A stretch of DNA of 19,104 nucleotides from Candidatus Babelota bacterium (GTDB lineage Bacteria; Babelota; Babeliae; Babelales; Babelaceae), in the NCBI GenBank assembly GCA_003174035.1, contig PRDV01000092.1, positions 1 to 19,104 of the forward strand, written 5' to 3'. Positions 9,003 to 16,687 of the stretch are shown here, piece by piece; within the stretch, counting starts at the first letter, position 1; each line of letters begins with the position of its first letter. Below the pieces are notes generated by a model. The model did not search any database. It was not told where the DNA came from and saw only the letters and a list, made by a program, of their open reading frames with translations. The translations under genes and the position numbers were made by a program.

Positions 9003-9956
9003 ATGAAAAAATTTCTTTTCCTCACGTTTACCACATGCTTAATTTTTGTTACTGAACTTCATGCAACCTTTTCTTTTAATTGCGGTGAATACTCCGGCGC
9101 TGGAATCACCGAAGGCGAAAGTATCGAGTTTACCGTAACCAGAGAGCTAAAAAATACCGGTACCATAAAGGGAAATGACGTTAATATTAGTTGTGGAAGC
9201 CTGACTGGCAATGGAACCATCTCAGGGAAAACTATCATTATTAAAACCGATGAATTTAAATTTACCGGTACGATTAATTGCAGCAAAGAATGTCTTATCA
9301 TTTCAAAAAAAACCTTCAATAAAAAAATGTTTAAGCAAACGGGCAAGGGCAAATTTACGATAAGCGTTGATGAAAATCTTCAATTACCCGAAATAATGAA
9401 CTTTAATCCGTGGGCACAGTCGTTACCAGCATGGGAAAACCCACTACCAGGATGGTGGCAAGAGATAGCAAAAAAGAACATCTCCGACAAATTCAAAATT
9501 TGCCGTGTATACATACAATTTGCGGTAGAAGAAGATAAAAGAACTTCCGACGAATGGCTAAAAATTTTGGATGTAGCAAAAGAAATTAAAAAGGCGTTTG
9601 ATCACCCATGGATATACGCCGATGTTTTTTATAATGAATCAAAGCTTATTAAAAAATTTGAAGACTTGTATACTTCATTTCCTTTCGCCGCTTTGGAACA
9701 AGGCCAATTAAAAGGCATAAGCTGTAGAAGTTCAGTAAAAACAATAAACCCCACTGAAATCAATGATTCGCTAGATTTAAACGTGGAACAAGCAGATTTA
9801 ACATTCGCAATTTTCTCAATATATGATTCCTCAAATGACAGATTAAATGCCTTATTTGAGCAAATAGATATACCAGCTGAAAAAGCGGTTGCGCTGTATT
9901 TCTCTGGCATTAAACTAGGCCACACCGAAGCAGAGTTTTTTTATAAATTTTGGTAG
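9003..9956 (+). CDS. exported protein with beta-solenoid-like N-terminal repeats, function unknown
   Basis: This 317-aa protein has a clear signal peptide (MKKFLFLTFTTCLIFVTELHA, cleavage after LHA). Mature residues about 40-110 are rich in G, T, N, S and I, with recurring TGTI/NGTI motifs every 18-20 residues (TGTIKGNDV, GNGTISGKTI, TGTINCSKE). This suggests stacked beta-solenoid rungs like those of surface adhesins and polysaccharide-binding proteins. The C-terminal 180 residues are mixed alpha/beta and unrecognised. The start is supported by AGGAG seven bases upstream and a promoter before it. A strong terminator lies about 150 bp after the stop, so it appears monocistronic. Surface or host-contact function is only a guess. 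Confidence 0.75.
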   Translation: MKKFLFLTFTTCLIFVTELHATFSFNCGEYSGAGITEGESIEFTVTRELKNTGTIKGNDVNISCGSLTGNGTISGKTIIIKTDEFKFTGTINCSKECLIISKKTFNKKMFKQTGKGKFTISVDENLQLPEIMNFNPWAQSLPAWENPLPGWWQEIAKKNISDKFKICRVYIQFAVEEDKRTSDEWLKILDVAKEIKKAFDHPWIYADVFYNESKLIKKFEDLYTSFPFAALEQGQLKGISCRSSVKTINPTEINDSLDLNVEQADLTFAIFSIYDSSNDRLNALFEQIDIPAEKAVALYFSGIKLGHTEAEFFYKFW

Positions 9957-10107
9957 ATAGCACAACTTAGGATTCTTAATAACTACGTGTTTAAAGTTAT
10001 GAGAAAAAAGCGGTGAATGCAATTCTATGATTTCATTCTGTAGCATATTTTTTTTCAATAATTTGATCATAGATCTAGAGTGCATTTGCATCAAGCTTTC
10101 TGCTTAT

Positions 10108-10163
10108 AAAAAGAACCCCTTCTTTTTTAATAAACTCGGAAAAAGAAGGGGTTCTTTTTTTTT
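10108..10163. terminator. strong rho-independent terminator, usable on both strands
   Basis: A 20-bp perfect stem pairs 10108-10127 with 10140-10159 (core GAACCCCTTC / GAAGGGGTTC). The loop is 12 nt and a T run reaches 10163. The A run on the left arm makes it symmetric. It probably ends the transcript of the 9003 gene. Confidence 0.88.
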
Positions 10164-10260
10164 AACATATCAAGAGGCTAATCAACTTAAGTTTGCCTTT
10201 AACTAACGACATTACAACAAACATTGCTTAAAAAGTGAACTAAACAATTATGATTCTACC

Positions 10261-10314
10261 AATAAAGAACTCCTTGTTTTTCAGAAATTTTAAAAAAAGA
10301 AGGGGTTCTTTATT
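10261..10314. repeat. second, diverged copy of the terminator hairpin
   Basis: The right arm AAAAAGAAGGGGTTCTTTATT (10294-10314) repeats the right arm of the first hairpin. It pairs with 10261-10281, leaving one T-G wobble and one G-G mismatch. It sits 43 bp before the ATPase start, so it lies in or just before that gene's leader. It may insulate the gene from read-through, act on its own leader, or be a duplicated remnant. Confidence 0.7.
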
Positions 10315-10357
10315 GTTTTAAGCTTTTTTTAAGTATATGATTACATAGAGGTGAAAA

Positions 10358-11728
10358 ATGAAAAGATTACGATCCATTGCACTTAAAGAATGGCTCAAAC
10401 GAGATGGCCGAAAACCACTTGTTATAAGAGGAGCAAGACAGGTAGGAAAAACATGGCTTGTCCGCTCCTTTGCAGAAGAAGAAAAGTTAATGCTCATTGA
10501 CCTGAATCTTGAAGAATTTCCGCAATATGCAGCCCTTTTTACCACAAATGACCCAAAAGAAATTCTGAAAAATATCGAAACCGAACTTAACGTAGATATC
10601 ATTCCTGAAAAATCTTTGCTGTTTCTTGATGAAATTCAACAAAGCCCTCAGCTTTTTGCCAAATTACGATGGTTTGCAGAACATATGCCTCAGTTGCCTG
10701 TTATCGCCGCTGGATCACTTCTAGAATTTATGCTCTCTCAACACGCTATGAGCATGCCGGTGGGCAGAATAGAATACATGCACCTAGAACCACTCTCATT
10801 TGAAGAATTTTTGCTGGCCTTAGGGGAAGAAAAACTCTTTGATTACATTAATCACTATGAGCTAAGTAAAGAGATTCCTTCTTCCATACATGATCGCCTT
10901 ATCAAATTCGTAAAAGAATTCATCATCGTAGGCGGAATGCCAAGCGCAGTCGATACGTGGCTAAAAACGCAAGACCCACGAGAAGTGAGCAGGGTCCATT
11001 TTAATCTTATTAACACCTATAAAGATGATTTCCCCAAATATAGCATCCGCGCAGTTCCGCAAAATCTAACTGATGTCATTAATACCATTCCTTCCTTATT
11101 GGGCGATAAATTTGTATACAAAGCAGTAAATCCGCTATTAAGCCATGATGCCATAAAAAACTCTTTAGATCTGCTTTGTAAAGCACGAATCTGCGATCGC
11201 GTGACGGCTACATCTGCCAATGGAATTCCGCTAGGTGCTGAAATTTTAGCAAAATTTTTTAAAGTCATTTTTCTCGATGTAGGTCTTTGCTCTACGTTGC
11301 TTAAATTATCTCTTAATGACCTAAAAAATATAGCAGAGCTTGACCTTGTAAACAAGGGAGGTATTGCAGAACAATTAACCGGCCAACTATTACGAACTCT
11401 CTTTCCGGATTATATTGAACCAACACTTTATTATTGGATAAGGCAAGGCTCCGATGCAGAAATTGATTACTTAGTGCAACATGGGATAAGAATAATTCCC
11501 TTAGAAGTTAAGGCTGGCGCCACCGGAAAAATGAAATCTCTTCACTTATTTATGGGACTCAAAAAACTATCAATAGCTGTGCGTATCTGCTCAGGCATTC
11601 CCAACCAAACCCTTATAGATCTCAAAGATACACAAGGAAATAACGTTCAATACGAGCTTTTGTCTATTCCATTTTATTTACTTGGTCAACTTCATCGGAT
11701 ATTGAATAACAACAAAAACCGTTTATGA
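10358..11728 (+). CDS. AAA+ family ATPase with C-terminal DUF4143 domain (no. 1)
   Basis: This 456-aa protein has a typical N-terminal AAA ATPase of the stand-alone type: Walker A GARQVGKT (25-32), Walker B LLFLDE (Asp91-Glu92) and sensor-like AAGSLLEF. The C-terminal DUF4143 domain ends with AEIDYLV (Asp370) and PLEVK (Glu383, Lys385). This D...ExK layout resembles the PD-(D/E)XK nuclease fold. Whether it cuts DNA is not known for the family. The start has a GAGGTG site. The upstream leader carries the second hairpin copy. A perfect AT-rich palindrome and a 35-aa ORF follow. It is a distant relative of ATPase no. 2 in this window. Such genes are often scattered and horizontally acquired. Confidence 0.92.
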   Translation: MKRLRSIALKEWLKRDGRKPLVIRGARQVGKTWLVRSFAEEEKLMLIDLNLEEFPQYAALFTTNDPKEILKNIETELNVDIIPEKSLLFLDEIQQSPQLFAKLRWFAEHMPQLPVIAAGSLLEFMLSQHAMSMPVGRIEYMHLEPLSFEEFLLALGEEKLFDYINHYELSKEIPSSIHDRLIKFVKEFIIVGGMPSAVDTWLKTQDPREVSRVHFNLINTYKDDFPKYSIRAVPQNLTDVINTIPSLLGDKFVYKAVNPLLSHDAIKNSLDLLCKARICDRVTATSANGIPLGAEILAKFFKVIFLDVGLCSTLLKLSLNDLKNIAELDLVNKGGIAEQLTGQLLRTLFPDYIEPTLYYWIRQGSDAEIDYLVQHGIRIIPLEVKAGATGKMKSLHLFMGLKKLSIAVRICSGIPNQTLIDLKDTQGNNVQYELLSIPFYLLGQLHRILNNNKNRL

Positions 11729-11735
11729 TTCTGAC

Positions 11736-11760
11736 AATTTTAAACTCGTAGTTTAAAATT
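11736..11760. repeat. perfect 11-bp-arm AT-rich palindrome after ATPase no. 1
   Basis: AATTTTAAACT-CGT-AGTTTAAAATT starts seven bases after the ATPase stop. AAACTCG recurs at 11765-11771, just before the small ORF. The arm matches 8 of 11 positions of the arm AAATGTAAAGT found beside ATPase no. 2. It may act as a weak terminator, an operator, or an end signal of a mobile unit. Confidence 0.65.
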
Positions 11761-11780
11761 ACTCAAACTCGAGGTTAACT

Positions 11781-11888
11781 ATGATTCAGGGAAAGCTGCA
11801 AGAAAAATTAGAACAGCTCTCTAAACAATTCAAACAAAATCTGGGAAAACCGTTAATTAGCAAGATCATGGAGATCTTAATTAGTTAA
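11781..11888 (+). CDS. 35-aa small ORF, function unknown
   Basis: The predicted peptide starts MIQGKLQEKLEQLSKQFKQN. It is amphipathic and helix-prone and ends ISKIMEILIS. A GAGG site lies six bases before the ATG, which is better than chance for such a short frame. Its last 8 bp overlap the 3' end of the convergent HDAC-like gene. It sits directly after ATPase no. 1 and a palindrome. It could be a small partner, a remnant of a longer gene, or untranslated. No family is recognised. Confidence 0.4.
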   Translation: MIQGKLQEKLEQLSKQFKQNLGKPLISKIMEILIS

Positions 11889-13044
11889 TCGAGTTCTTAT
11901 GCCCCCAAATAGAATCAGGGTGCCGCCCATCCCAAATGTACTTCTTCCAATCTTCCAAGCCTATAATCGACTCTGCAATCATAGCTGCACCTTCAGAGGA
12001 ATAACCTCCTGATAATACCATAAGAATCGGAATGTTTCTCGACCGTGCTTGTTCCCATACAAAAAAATCCCTGTCAATAATGCCTTTTTTTGATATCGCC
12101 ATTCTCCCGAGCCGATCCTTTTCATAAATATCAGTCCCGGCGTTGTAAATAATAAGATCAGGCTTAACTTCTTCGATAGCTTTTGGCAGCTCCCTCTTCA
12201 AAAGTTCGCTATATTCCCCATCCTTACTATCATTAGCCACAGGAAAATCGTACGTTATGTAGGGTTTAACCGCCCTGTCATGAGGATAGTTATCTGCTCC
12301 ATATACATCGAACATGAAAGTCTGCTTATCATGTTCTAGATATGCCTCTATCCCATTGCCTTGGTGAGCATCTAAATCAACAACTAAAACCTTTAATGCT
12401 GGCCATTGGGCACGTGCTTTCACGATGGCGAGCGGAATATCAGCAAAATAGCAAAAACCGGCTCCTTGGTTGCGTTTGGCATGGTGATAACCACCAGCTA
12501 AATTTATTGCACACCCATATTCAAGCGCAAGCTCGACTCCCAAAACCGTTCCTGCTGTCCCATAACGCATTGGATCAAGAATCTCCTTTTGCAAAAATTG
12601 AATGGGCATTGATGCAAGTGATGGGTTCTCTGCGATTCGCGCTATCGTGGTTGAAGAATTAAGTGAAGCCAAGTACTCGGCTGTATGTACCAGCCTGAGG
12701 TCTTCATCTGAAATCTTTTCTGGCTCGCAAAAGTGATCTACCGTCGTTCGCAAACGTTCTGTCAAAAGCGACGCAATGTTACCATAGCCCTTGATGCTAA
12801 AAGGATGGAGACCTTCTTTAATATCATATCCGGGATGAAATACTAGGGGAAGTTTCTGCCGAAGGAACACTGGCGCAGGAGGCGTCCATCGCTCACCAAA
12901 ATTGCCTTTAAAAAAATCTTCCCTGGAGAATTCTGGTATTGTCGAGGACCGCTCATAACCTGATGACATAGACTGAATGTTCCCACCAAAAGCCATTATG
13001 GCAAACCCAAGAACCATTATGTTAGAATGCTTTATAGTAATCAT
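11881..13044 (-). CDS. exported class IV (HDAC11-like) histone-deacetylase-family enzyme
   Basis: This 387-aa zinc-dependent deacetylase/deacylase carries the whole HDAC active site: His187-His188 in GGYHHAKRNQGAGFC, zinc ligands Asp225 and His227 in DLDAHQGNG and Asp305 in YNAGTDIYEKDRLG, and Tyr348 in SGGY. These segments, plus FHPGYDI near residue 70, MDVY-like FDVYGADNYPHDR and ILMVLSGGY, follow human HDAC11 (class IV) much more closely than AcuC or class I/II enzymes. The N-terminus has a basic start and a hydrophobic stretch (residues 10-20, MVLGFAIMAFG), so export is likely. A linker of about 40 residues follows. The start is supported by AAAGG and a TTGACG/TACTGT promoter. A host protein target is inferred, not shown. 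Confidence 0.92.
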   Translation of the reverse strand: MITIKHSNIMVLGFAIMAFGGNIQSMSSGYERSSTIPEFSREDFFKGNFGERWTPPAPVFLRQKLPLVFHPGYDIKEGLHPFSIKGYGNIASLLTERLRTTVDHFCEPEKISDEDLRLVHTAEYLASLNSSTTIARIAENPSLASMPIQFLQKEILDPMRYGTAGTVLGVELALEYGCAINLAGGYHHAKRNQGAGFCYFADIPLAIVKARAQWPALKVLVVDLDAHQGNGIEAYLEHDKQTFMFDVYGADNYPHDRAVKPYITYDFPVANDSKDGEYSELLKRELPKAIEEVKPDLIIYNAGTDIYEKDRLGRMAISKKGIIDRDFFVWEQARSRNIPILMVLSGGYSSEGAAMIAESIIGLEDWKKYIWDGRHPDSIWGHKNSIN

Positions 13045-13083
13045 TTTTTTAGCCTTTCATAGAACAATTTTAAACGTAGAATA

Positions 13084-13112
13084 ACAGTAACACCGTCCCC
13101 TGAGCACGTCAA
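13084..13112 (-). promoter_or_regulatory. promoter of the HDAC-like gene
   Basis: On the minus strand, TTGACG (13107-13112) and TACTGT (13084-13089) are 17 bp apart. The -10 box is about 40 bp before the ATG at 13044. Confidence 0.5.
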
Positions 13113-13237
13113 AATCCCCCTTGGAGCACTATTAAAGCCATGTCCTGCGCATTGATCATCACTCACATCACAAGAAACTACTCATACCATAAATCATATC
13201 AACAGTTCCCAATACTCAAACTTAATTAACCAAACGT

Positions 13238-13266
13238 TTGTGCTCATACCACAATTGTTCTATACT
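13238..13266 (+). promoter_or_regulatory. promoter of the atpD-atpC-herA operon
   Basis: TTGTGC (13238-13243) and TATACT (13261-13266) are exactly 17 bp apart, and the -10 box ends 35 bp before the atpD ATG. Confidence 0.6.
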
Positions 13267-13301
13267 GAAGTCTAATAAAACTTTTACCGCGCAAGGTTAG
13301 C

Positions 13302-14762
13302 ATGCAAGAAACAGCGCAAACTTCTTTATCTCAAAAAACAGGCCCACTGGGCACTATTATTGAAGTAAGTGGTACGGTTATCGATGTGGAATTTCCTCGA
13401 GAATCTGTTCCCGACATTTTCAATGAACTTCAAATACGTATCCCAGCAGGCAATGGATCCCAAGAACGTACTGCTAGTGTAGAAGTAGCTCAGCAATTAG
13501 GGGATGGCATTGTACGCTGCATTGCTCTTGAAAATATCTTTGGTGTCTGTCGTGGATTAGAAGTAATTGATACGAGAGGGCCGATTAAGGCGCCTGTTGG
13601 CAATCAAATACTCGGGCGCATGTTTGATGTACTCGGTAGAACTATCGATGGCGAAGCGCCGCTTAAGCATTCTCAACAAATGCCCATACATCGTGATCCA
13701 CCGCCTTTCGTAGAACAAAAGATAGAAAATGAAGTACAGGAAACAGGTATCAAAGTAATCGATCTTATGTGCCCCTATCTTAAAGGCTCAAAAATTGGGC
13801 TATTTGGTGGAGCGGGTGTAGGGAAAACACTTTTGGTGACTGAGCTTATTCGCAACATCGCTATCGAACATAAGGGTGTTTCAGTATTTACCGGGATTGG
13901 AGAGCGGACCCGTGAGGGAAATGAGCTCTGGCTTGATATGAAGCGCTTCAATGTTCTTGATAAAGCGGTACTTGTATTTGGCCAAATGGGAGAAATGCCC
14001 GGAGCTCGCTTGCGGGTAGGACTTGCTGGCCTTACTATGGCTGAATATTTTAGAGATGAAGAAAAAAAAGATGTACTTCTTTTTATTGATAACATCTTTA
14101 GACTTGTGCAAGCTGGTTCTGAAGTGTCAGCTATTCTCGGTCGTATGCCATCGGCAGTAGGATATCAACCAACATTAGCTTCTGAAATGGGTGCATTCCA
14201 AGAGCGTATTACCAGCACTGTCAATGGATCGATAACGTCAGTCCAGGCAGTCTATGTTCCTGCTGACGACATTACCGATCCAGCACCAGCCACTACCTTC
14301 TTGCATTTAGATGCGAGCACCGTGCTTTCTCGCAAGCTGGTTGAATTAGGGCTTTATCCAGCCGTTGATCCATTAGAATCTAACTCAAAAGCGCTTGATC
14401 CAGCAATTGTCGGACCGAAACATTATGCTATTACACGCCAAATTCAATCAATTTTGCAGCGCTACAAAGAATTACAAGATATTATCGCCATTCTAGGGGT
14501 TGATGAACTTTCAGATGAAGATAAGCAGCTTGTTAAAAGGGCTAAACGCATTCAAAAATTCCTTACACAGCCATTATTTTCTGCAGAGTTTGCAAGTGGT
14601 ATCTCAGGAACCTATGTACCACTGAGCAAAACCGTTGCAGATTTTGAGCGCATTGTAAGCGGTGAATGCGATAATCTTCCTGAACAAGCTTTTTATATGG
14701 TTGGTACGCTTGATGAAGCTTTTGCAAAAGCTGAAAAAATGCTTGAATCAGCAGCTCAATGA
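13302..14762 (+). CDS. atpD: F1Fo ATP synthase subunit beta
   Basis: This 486-aa catalytic beta subunit has an N-terminal barrel (GTIIEVSGTVIDVEF), Walker A GGAGVGKT (169-176), the catalytic glutamate segment GERTREGNE, Walker B LLFIDNIFR and the C-terminal DELSDED (the DELSEED lever, one change). It is slightly longer than the 460 aa of E. coli, mainly at the N-terminus. One usually invariant stretch is altered: FGQMGEMPGARLRV replaces the common QMNEPPGARxRV. The start has AAGG upstream and a good promoter. Only atpC follows; the other ATP synthase subunits are not in the window. The altered loop suggests a diverged but functional enzyme. Confidence 0.97.
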   Translation: MQETAQTSLSQKTGPLGTIIEVSGTVIDVEFPRESVPDIFNELQIRIPAGNGSQERTASVEVAQQLGDGIVRCIALENIFGVCRGLEVIDTRGPIKAPVGNQILGRMFDVLGRTIDGEAPLKHSQQMPIHRDPPPFVEQKIENEVQETGIKVIDLMCPYLKGSKIGLFGGAGVGKTLLVTELIRNIAIEHKGVSVFTGIGERTREGNELWLDMKRFNVLDKAVLVFGQMGEMPGARLRVGLAGLTMAEYFRDEEKKDVLLFIDNIFRLVQAGSEVSAILGRMPSAVGYQPTLASEMGAFQERITSTVNGSITSVQAVYVPADDITDPAPATTFLHLDASTVLSRKLVELGLYPAVDPLESNSKALDPAIVGPKHYAITRQIQSILQRYKELQDIIAILGVDELSDEDKQLVKRAKRIQKFLTQPLFSAEFASGISGTYVPLSKTVADFERIVSGECDNLPEQAFYMVGTLDEAFAKAEKMLESAAQ

Positions 14763-14780
14763 GCTCTTAGTGAGGCACTT

Positions 14781-15023
14781 ATGGAATTTAAGCTTGTGGG
14801 CCCAACTAAGGCACAAAGCATGCATATTAATTGGCTCGAAGTGCAAACGCAACAGGGCAATTTTGTGATTTTACCTGGCCATGCCCCGATGGTTGTGCTG
14901 CTTGCCCATAATAAAGAAATTACCATGGAGCTTGAGGATGGCTCTACCACCCTCATGACTATTGTGGGGGGTATTTTAGAAGTAACACGGGACTCTCTAA
15001 CATTGATTTTAACGCATGAATAA
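14781..15023 (+). CDS. atpC: F1Fo ATP synthase subunit epsilon, short form
   Basis: This 80-aa protein corresponds to the N-terminal beta-sandwich of subunit epsilon. The signature segment is GNFVILPGHAPMVVLL at about residues 26-41. The C-terminal helical hairpin, which in 130-140-aa homologues can inhibit ATP hydrolysis, is absent. The start has GAGG six bases upstream, 18 bp after atpD. Its stop overlaps the herA start by 8 bp. Loss of the helices implies that inhibition by epsilon is missing or replaced. No frameshift that would restore them is visible, because the herA frame takes over. Confidence 0.88.
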   Translation: MEFKLVGPTKAQSMHINWLEVQTQQGNFVILPGHAPMVVLLAHNKEITMELEDGSTTLMTIVGGILEVTRDSLTLILTHE

Positions 15024-16605
15024 TCTTATTGGGCACATAGTTGCAGGCTCCCTCACCGAAGGCCTCACCATGCGCATTAATCCTGATGCTGATATTGAGC
15101 AGTTAAAAACAGGGAAATTCGTTGCCATTGAAGGAACGCACCAGCGGTTCTTTTGCCTTATTACCGATTTAACCCTTGAGGTAACGCACCCGGATATACT
15201 TCTTTTTCCTCCAGGACCACATGAACAGTTATTAAAAAATGCCCTTAGATCCAAAGATATTTATGCAACAGCAAGCTTACGGCCCATGCTGGCTTTGACC
15301 GATGGCAAAACTGCACCAGTGAAAACAATTCCTCCTCATTTTGCGCCCGTTTTAGAGGCCAATCAAAAGGATATATCTCTTATATTCGGTGACGAATCTG
15401 ATCGCTCACAAAAATATTTTTCTATAGGTAATCCACTTGATATGGATGCTTCAGTTTGTTTAGATCTTGAGCGGCTTACTGAGCGTAGTAATGGGATATT
15501 TGGCAAAACAGGAACGGGTAAGACCTTTCTCACCCGGCTTGTACTTGCCGGACTTATTCATCATGATAAAGCAGTGAATATTATCTTTGATATGCATAGC
15601 GAATATGGACTCCAAGCCCGCAAGGAAAATGCACAGAGTTTTGTAAAGGGTCTTAAGACCTTATTTCCAGAAAAGGTGGTTATTTTTTCACTAGATCCCA
15701 CTTCAACCCGCCGACGAGGCGGCAATCCCGATGTTGAATTAACCTTATCGTATAGCTCTATAGCAGTAGAGGATATTATTTCTCTTGATGCCGAACTGAA
15801 CCTTAACCCCACGGCCTATGAAGCTGCCTATTTAATTGCAGCAAAATATAAGAAAAATTGGCTTGAGGCCTTATTAGCACAAGGTGATGCACTTAAAGAG
15901 TTTGCTCAAGAAGTGGGCGCCCATCCAGAATCAGTTGCTGCACTCTATAGAAAGTTAAAAACGATTGAACGATTCCCCTTTATACAATCAGGCAATGATT
16001 CTGACGTCATCGATCGAATGATGGAATACATTGACCGAGGCATCTCCATCATCATCGAATTTGGAAACTTTACTTCAACCTTTTGCTATCTCCTTATTGC
16101 CAATATCATCACGCGTCGCATTCATAGCCTCTATATACAAAAAACTGAGCATTTTTTAGGCAGCCAGCGCACAGCTGATGAACCTAAAAAACTTATGATC
16201 ACCATTGAAGAGGCACATAAATTTCTCAATCCGCAAACCGCACGCCAAACTATCTTTGGCACCATTGCGCGTGAAATGAGAAAATATTACGTTTCATTAC
16301 TGGTTGTAGATCAACGCCCATCCGGCATCGATCCAGAGGTGCTTTCCCAAATCGGCACCAAAATAGTTGCGCAACTCAATGATGAAAAAGATATTGCCGC
16401 AGTTCTTACTGGCACAAGCAATGCTTCTCAGTTACGCACGGTACTTGCTGGACTTGAGACGAAAAAACAGGCCGTACTTCTGGGGCATGCAATCGCTATG
16501 CCAGTGGTAGTTCAAACACGTGAATATGATGAGGTCTTCTATTCAGCTGTCAAGCAGCCTTTTAATGTCAAATCGGTTGAGCAACTGATACAAGATATTT
16601 TTTAG
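15016..16605 (+). CDS. herA: HerA-type DNA-translocase ATPase (HAS barrel plus DUF87)
   Basis: This 529-aa protein has an N-terminal beta-rich HAS-barrel region (about residues 1-100) and an FtsK/HerA-like ATPase core: Walker A GKTGTGKT (163-170), Walker B LMITIEEAHKF (Glu398-Glu399) and the SLLVVDQRPSGIDPEVLSQ segment typical of HerA. HerA forms hexamers that pump double-stranded DNA. It usually works with the nuclease NurA in end resection, or with other nucleases in defence systems. No NurA or other nuclease gene lies nearby. It starts inside the atpC stop (ATGAATAA), so its translation is coupled to the ATP synthase genes. The HAS barrel is named for its similarity to the ATP synthase N-terminal barrel. 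Confidence 0.9.
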   Translation: MNNLIGHIVAGSLTEGLTMRINPDADIEQLKTGKFVAIEGTHQRFFCLITDLTLEVTHPDILLFPPGPHEQLLKNALRSKDIYATASLRPMLALTDGKTAPVKTIPPHFAPVLEANQKDISLIFGDESDRSQKYFSIGNPLDMDASVCLDLERLTERSNGIFGKTGTGKTFLTRLVLAGLIHHDKAVNIIFDMHSEYGLQARKENAQSFVKGLKTLFPEKVVIFSLDPTSTRRRGGNPDVELTLSYSSIAVEDIISLDAELNLNPTAYEAAYLIAAKYKKNWLEALLAQGDALKEFAQEVGAHPESVAALYRKLKTIERFPFIQSGNDSDVIDRMMEYIDRGISIIIEFGNFTSTFCYLLIANIITRRIHSLYIQKTEHFLGSQRTADEPKKLMITIEEAHKFLNPQTARQTIFGTIAREMRKYYVSLLVVDQRPSGIDPEVLSQIGTKIVAQLNDEKDIAAVLTGTSNASQLRTVLAGLETKKQAVLLGHAIAMPVVVQTREYDEVFYSAVKQPFNVKSVEQLIQDIF

Positions 16606-16619
16606 CTGAATCATTAAAA

Positions 16620-16643
16620 TTTTTTCAAAATTAATTGAAAAAA
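16620..16643. terminator. weak AT-only hairpin after herA
   Basis: TTTTTTCAA-aattaa-TTGAAAAAA gives a 9-bp stem 15 bp after the herA stop. It has little GC and no T tail beyond the stem on the plus strand. It may be a weak terminator or part of the promoter region of the next mini-ORF. Confidence 0.3.
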
Positions 16644-16687
16644 CATATTGGACTATGGTAGTTAATGCTGTTATGTAGGAGGTAATC

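Larger units (their letters stand above)
9957..10357. other. 401-bp non-coding region with two related hairpins
   Basis: No ORF with a ribosome site is seen. The region holds a strong terminator hairpin (10108-10163) and a second, imperfect copy of the same stem (10261-10314) about 150 bp later. The stretch between them is AT-rich with no recognisable signal. Confidence 0.7.

Noticed and set aside
13140..13229. 29-codon frame before atpD
   Set aside because: There is no ribosome site, and it lies between two divergent promoters.
15016..16605. HerA-NurA style or HerA-based defence island
   Set aside because: No NurA, Sir2 or other nuclease partner lies next to herA; the neighbours are ATP synthase genes.
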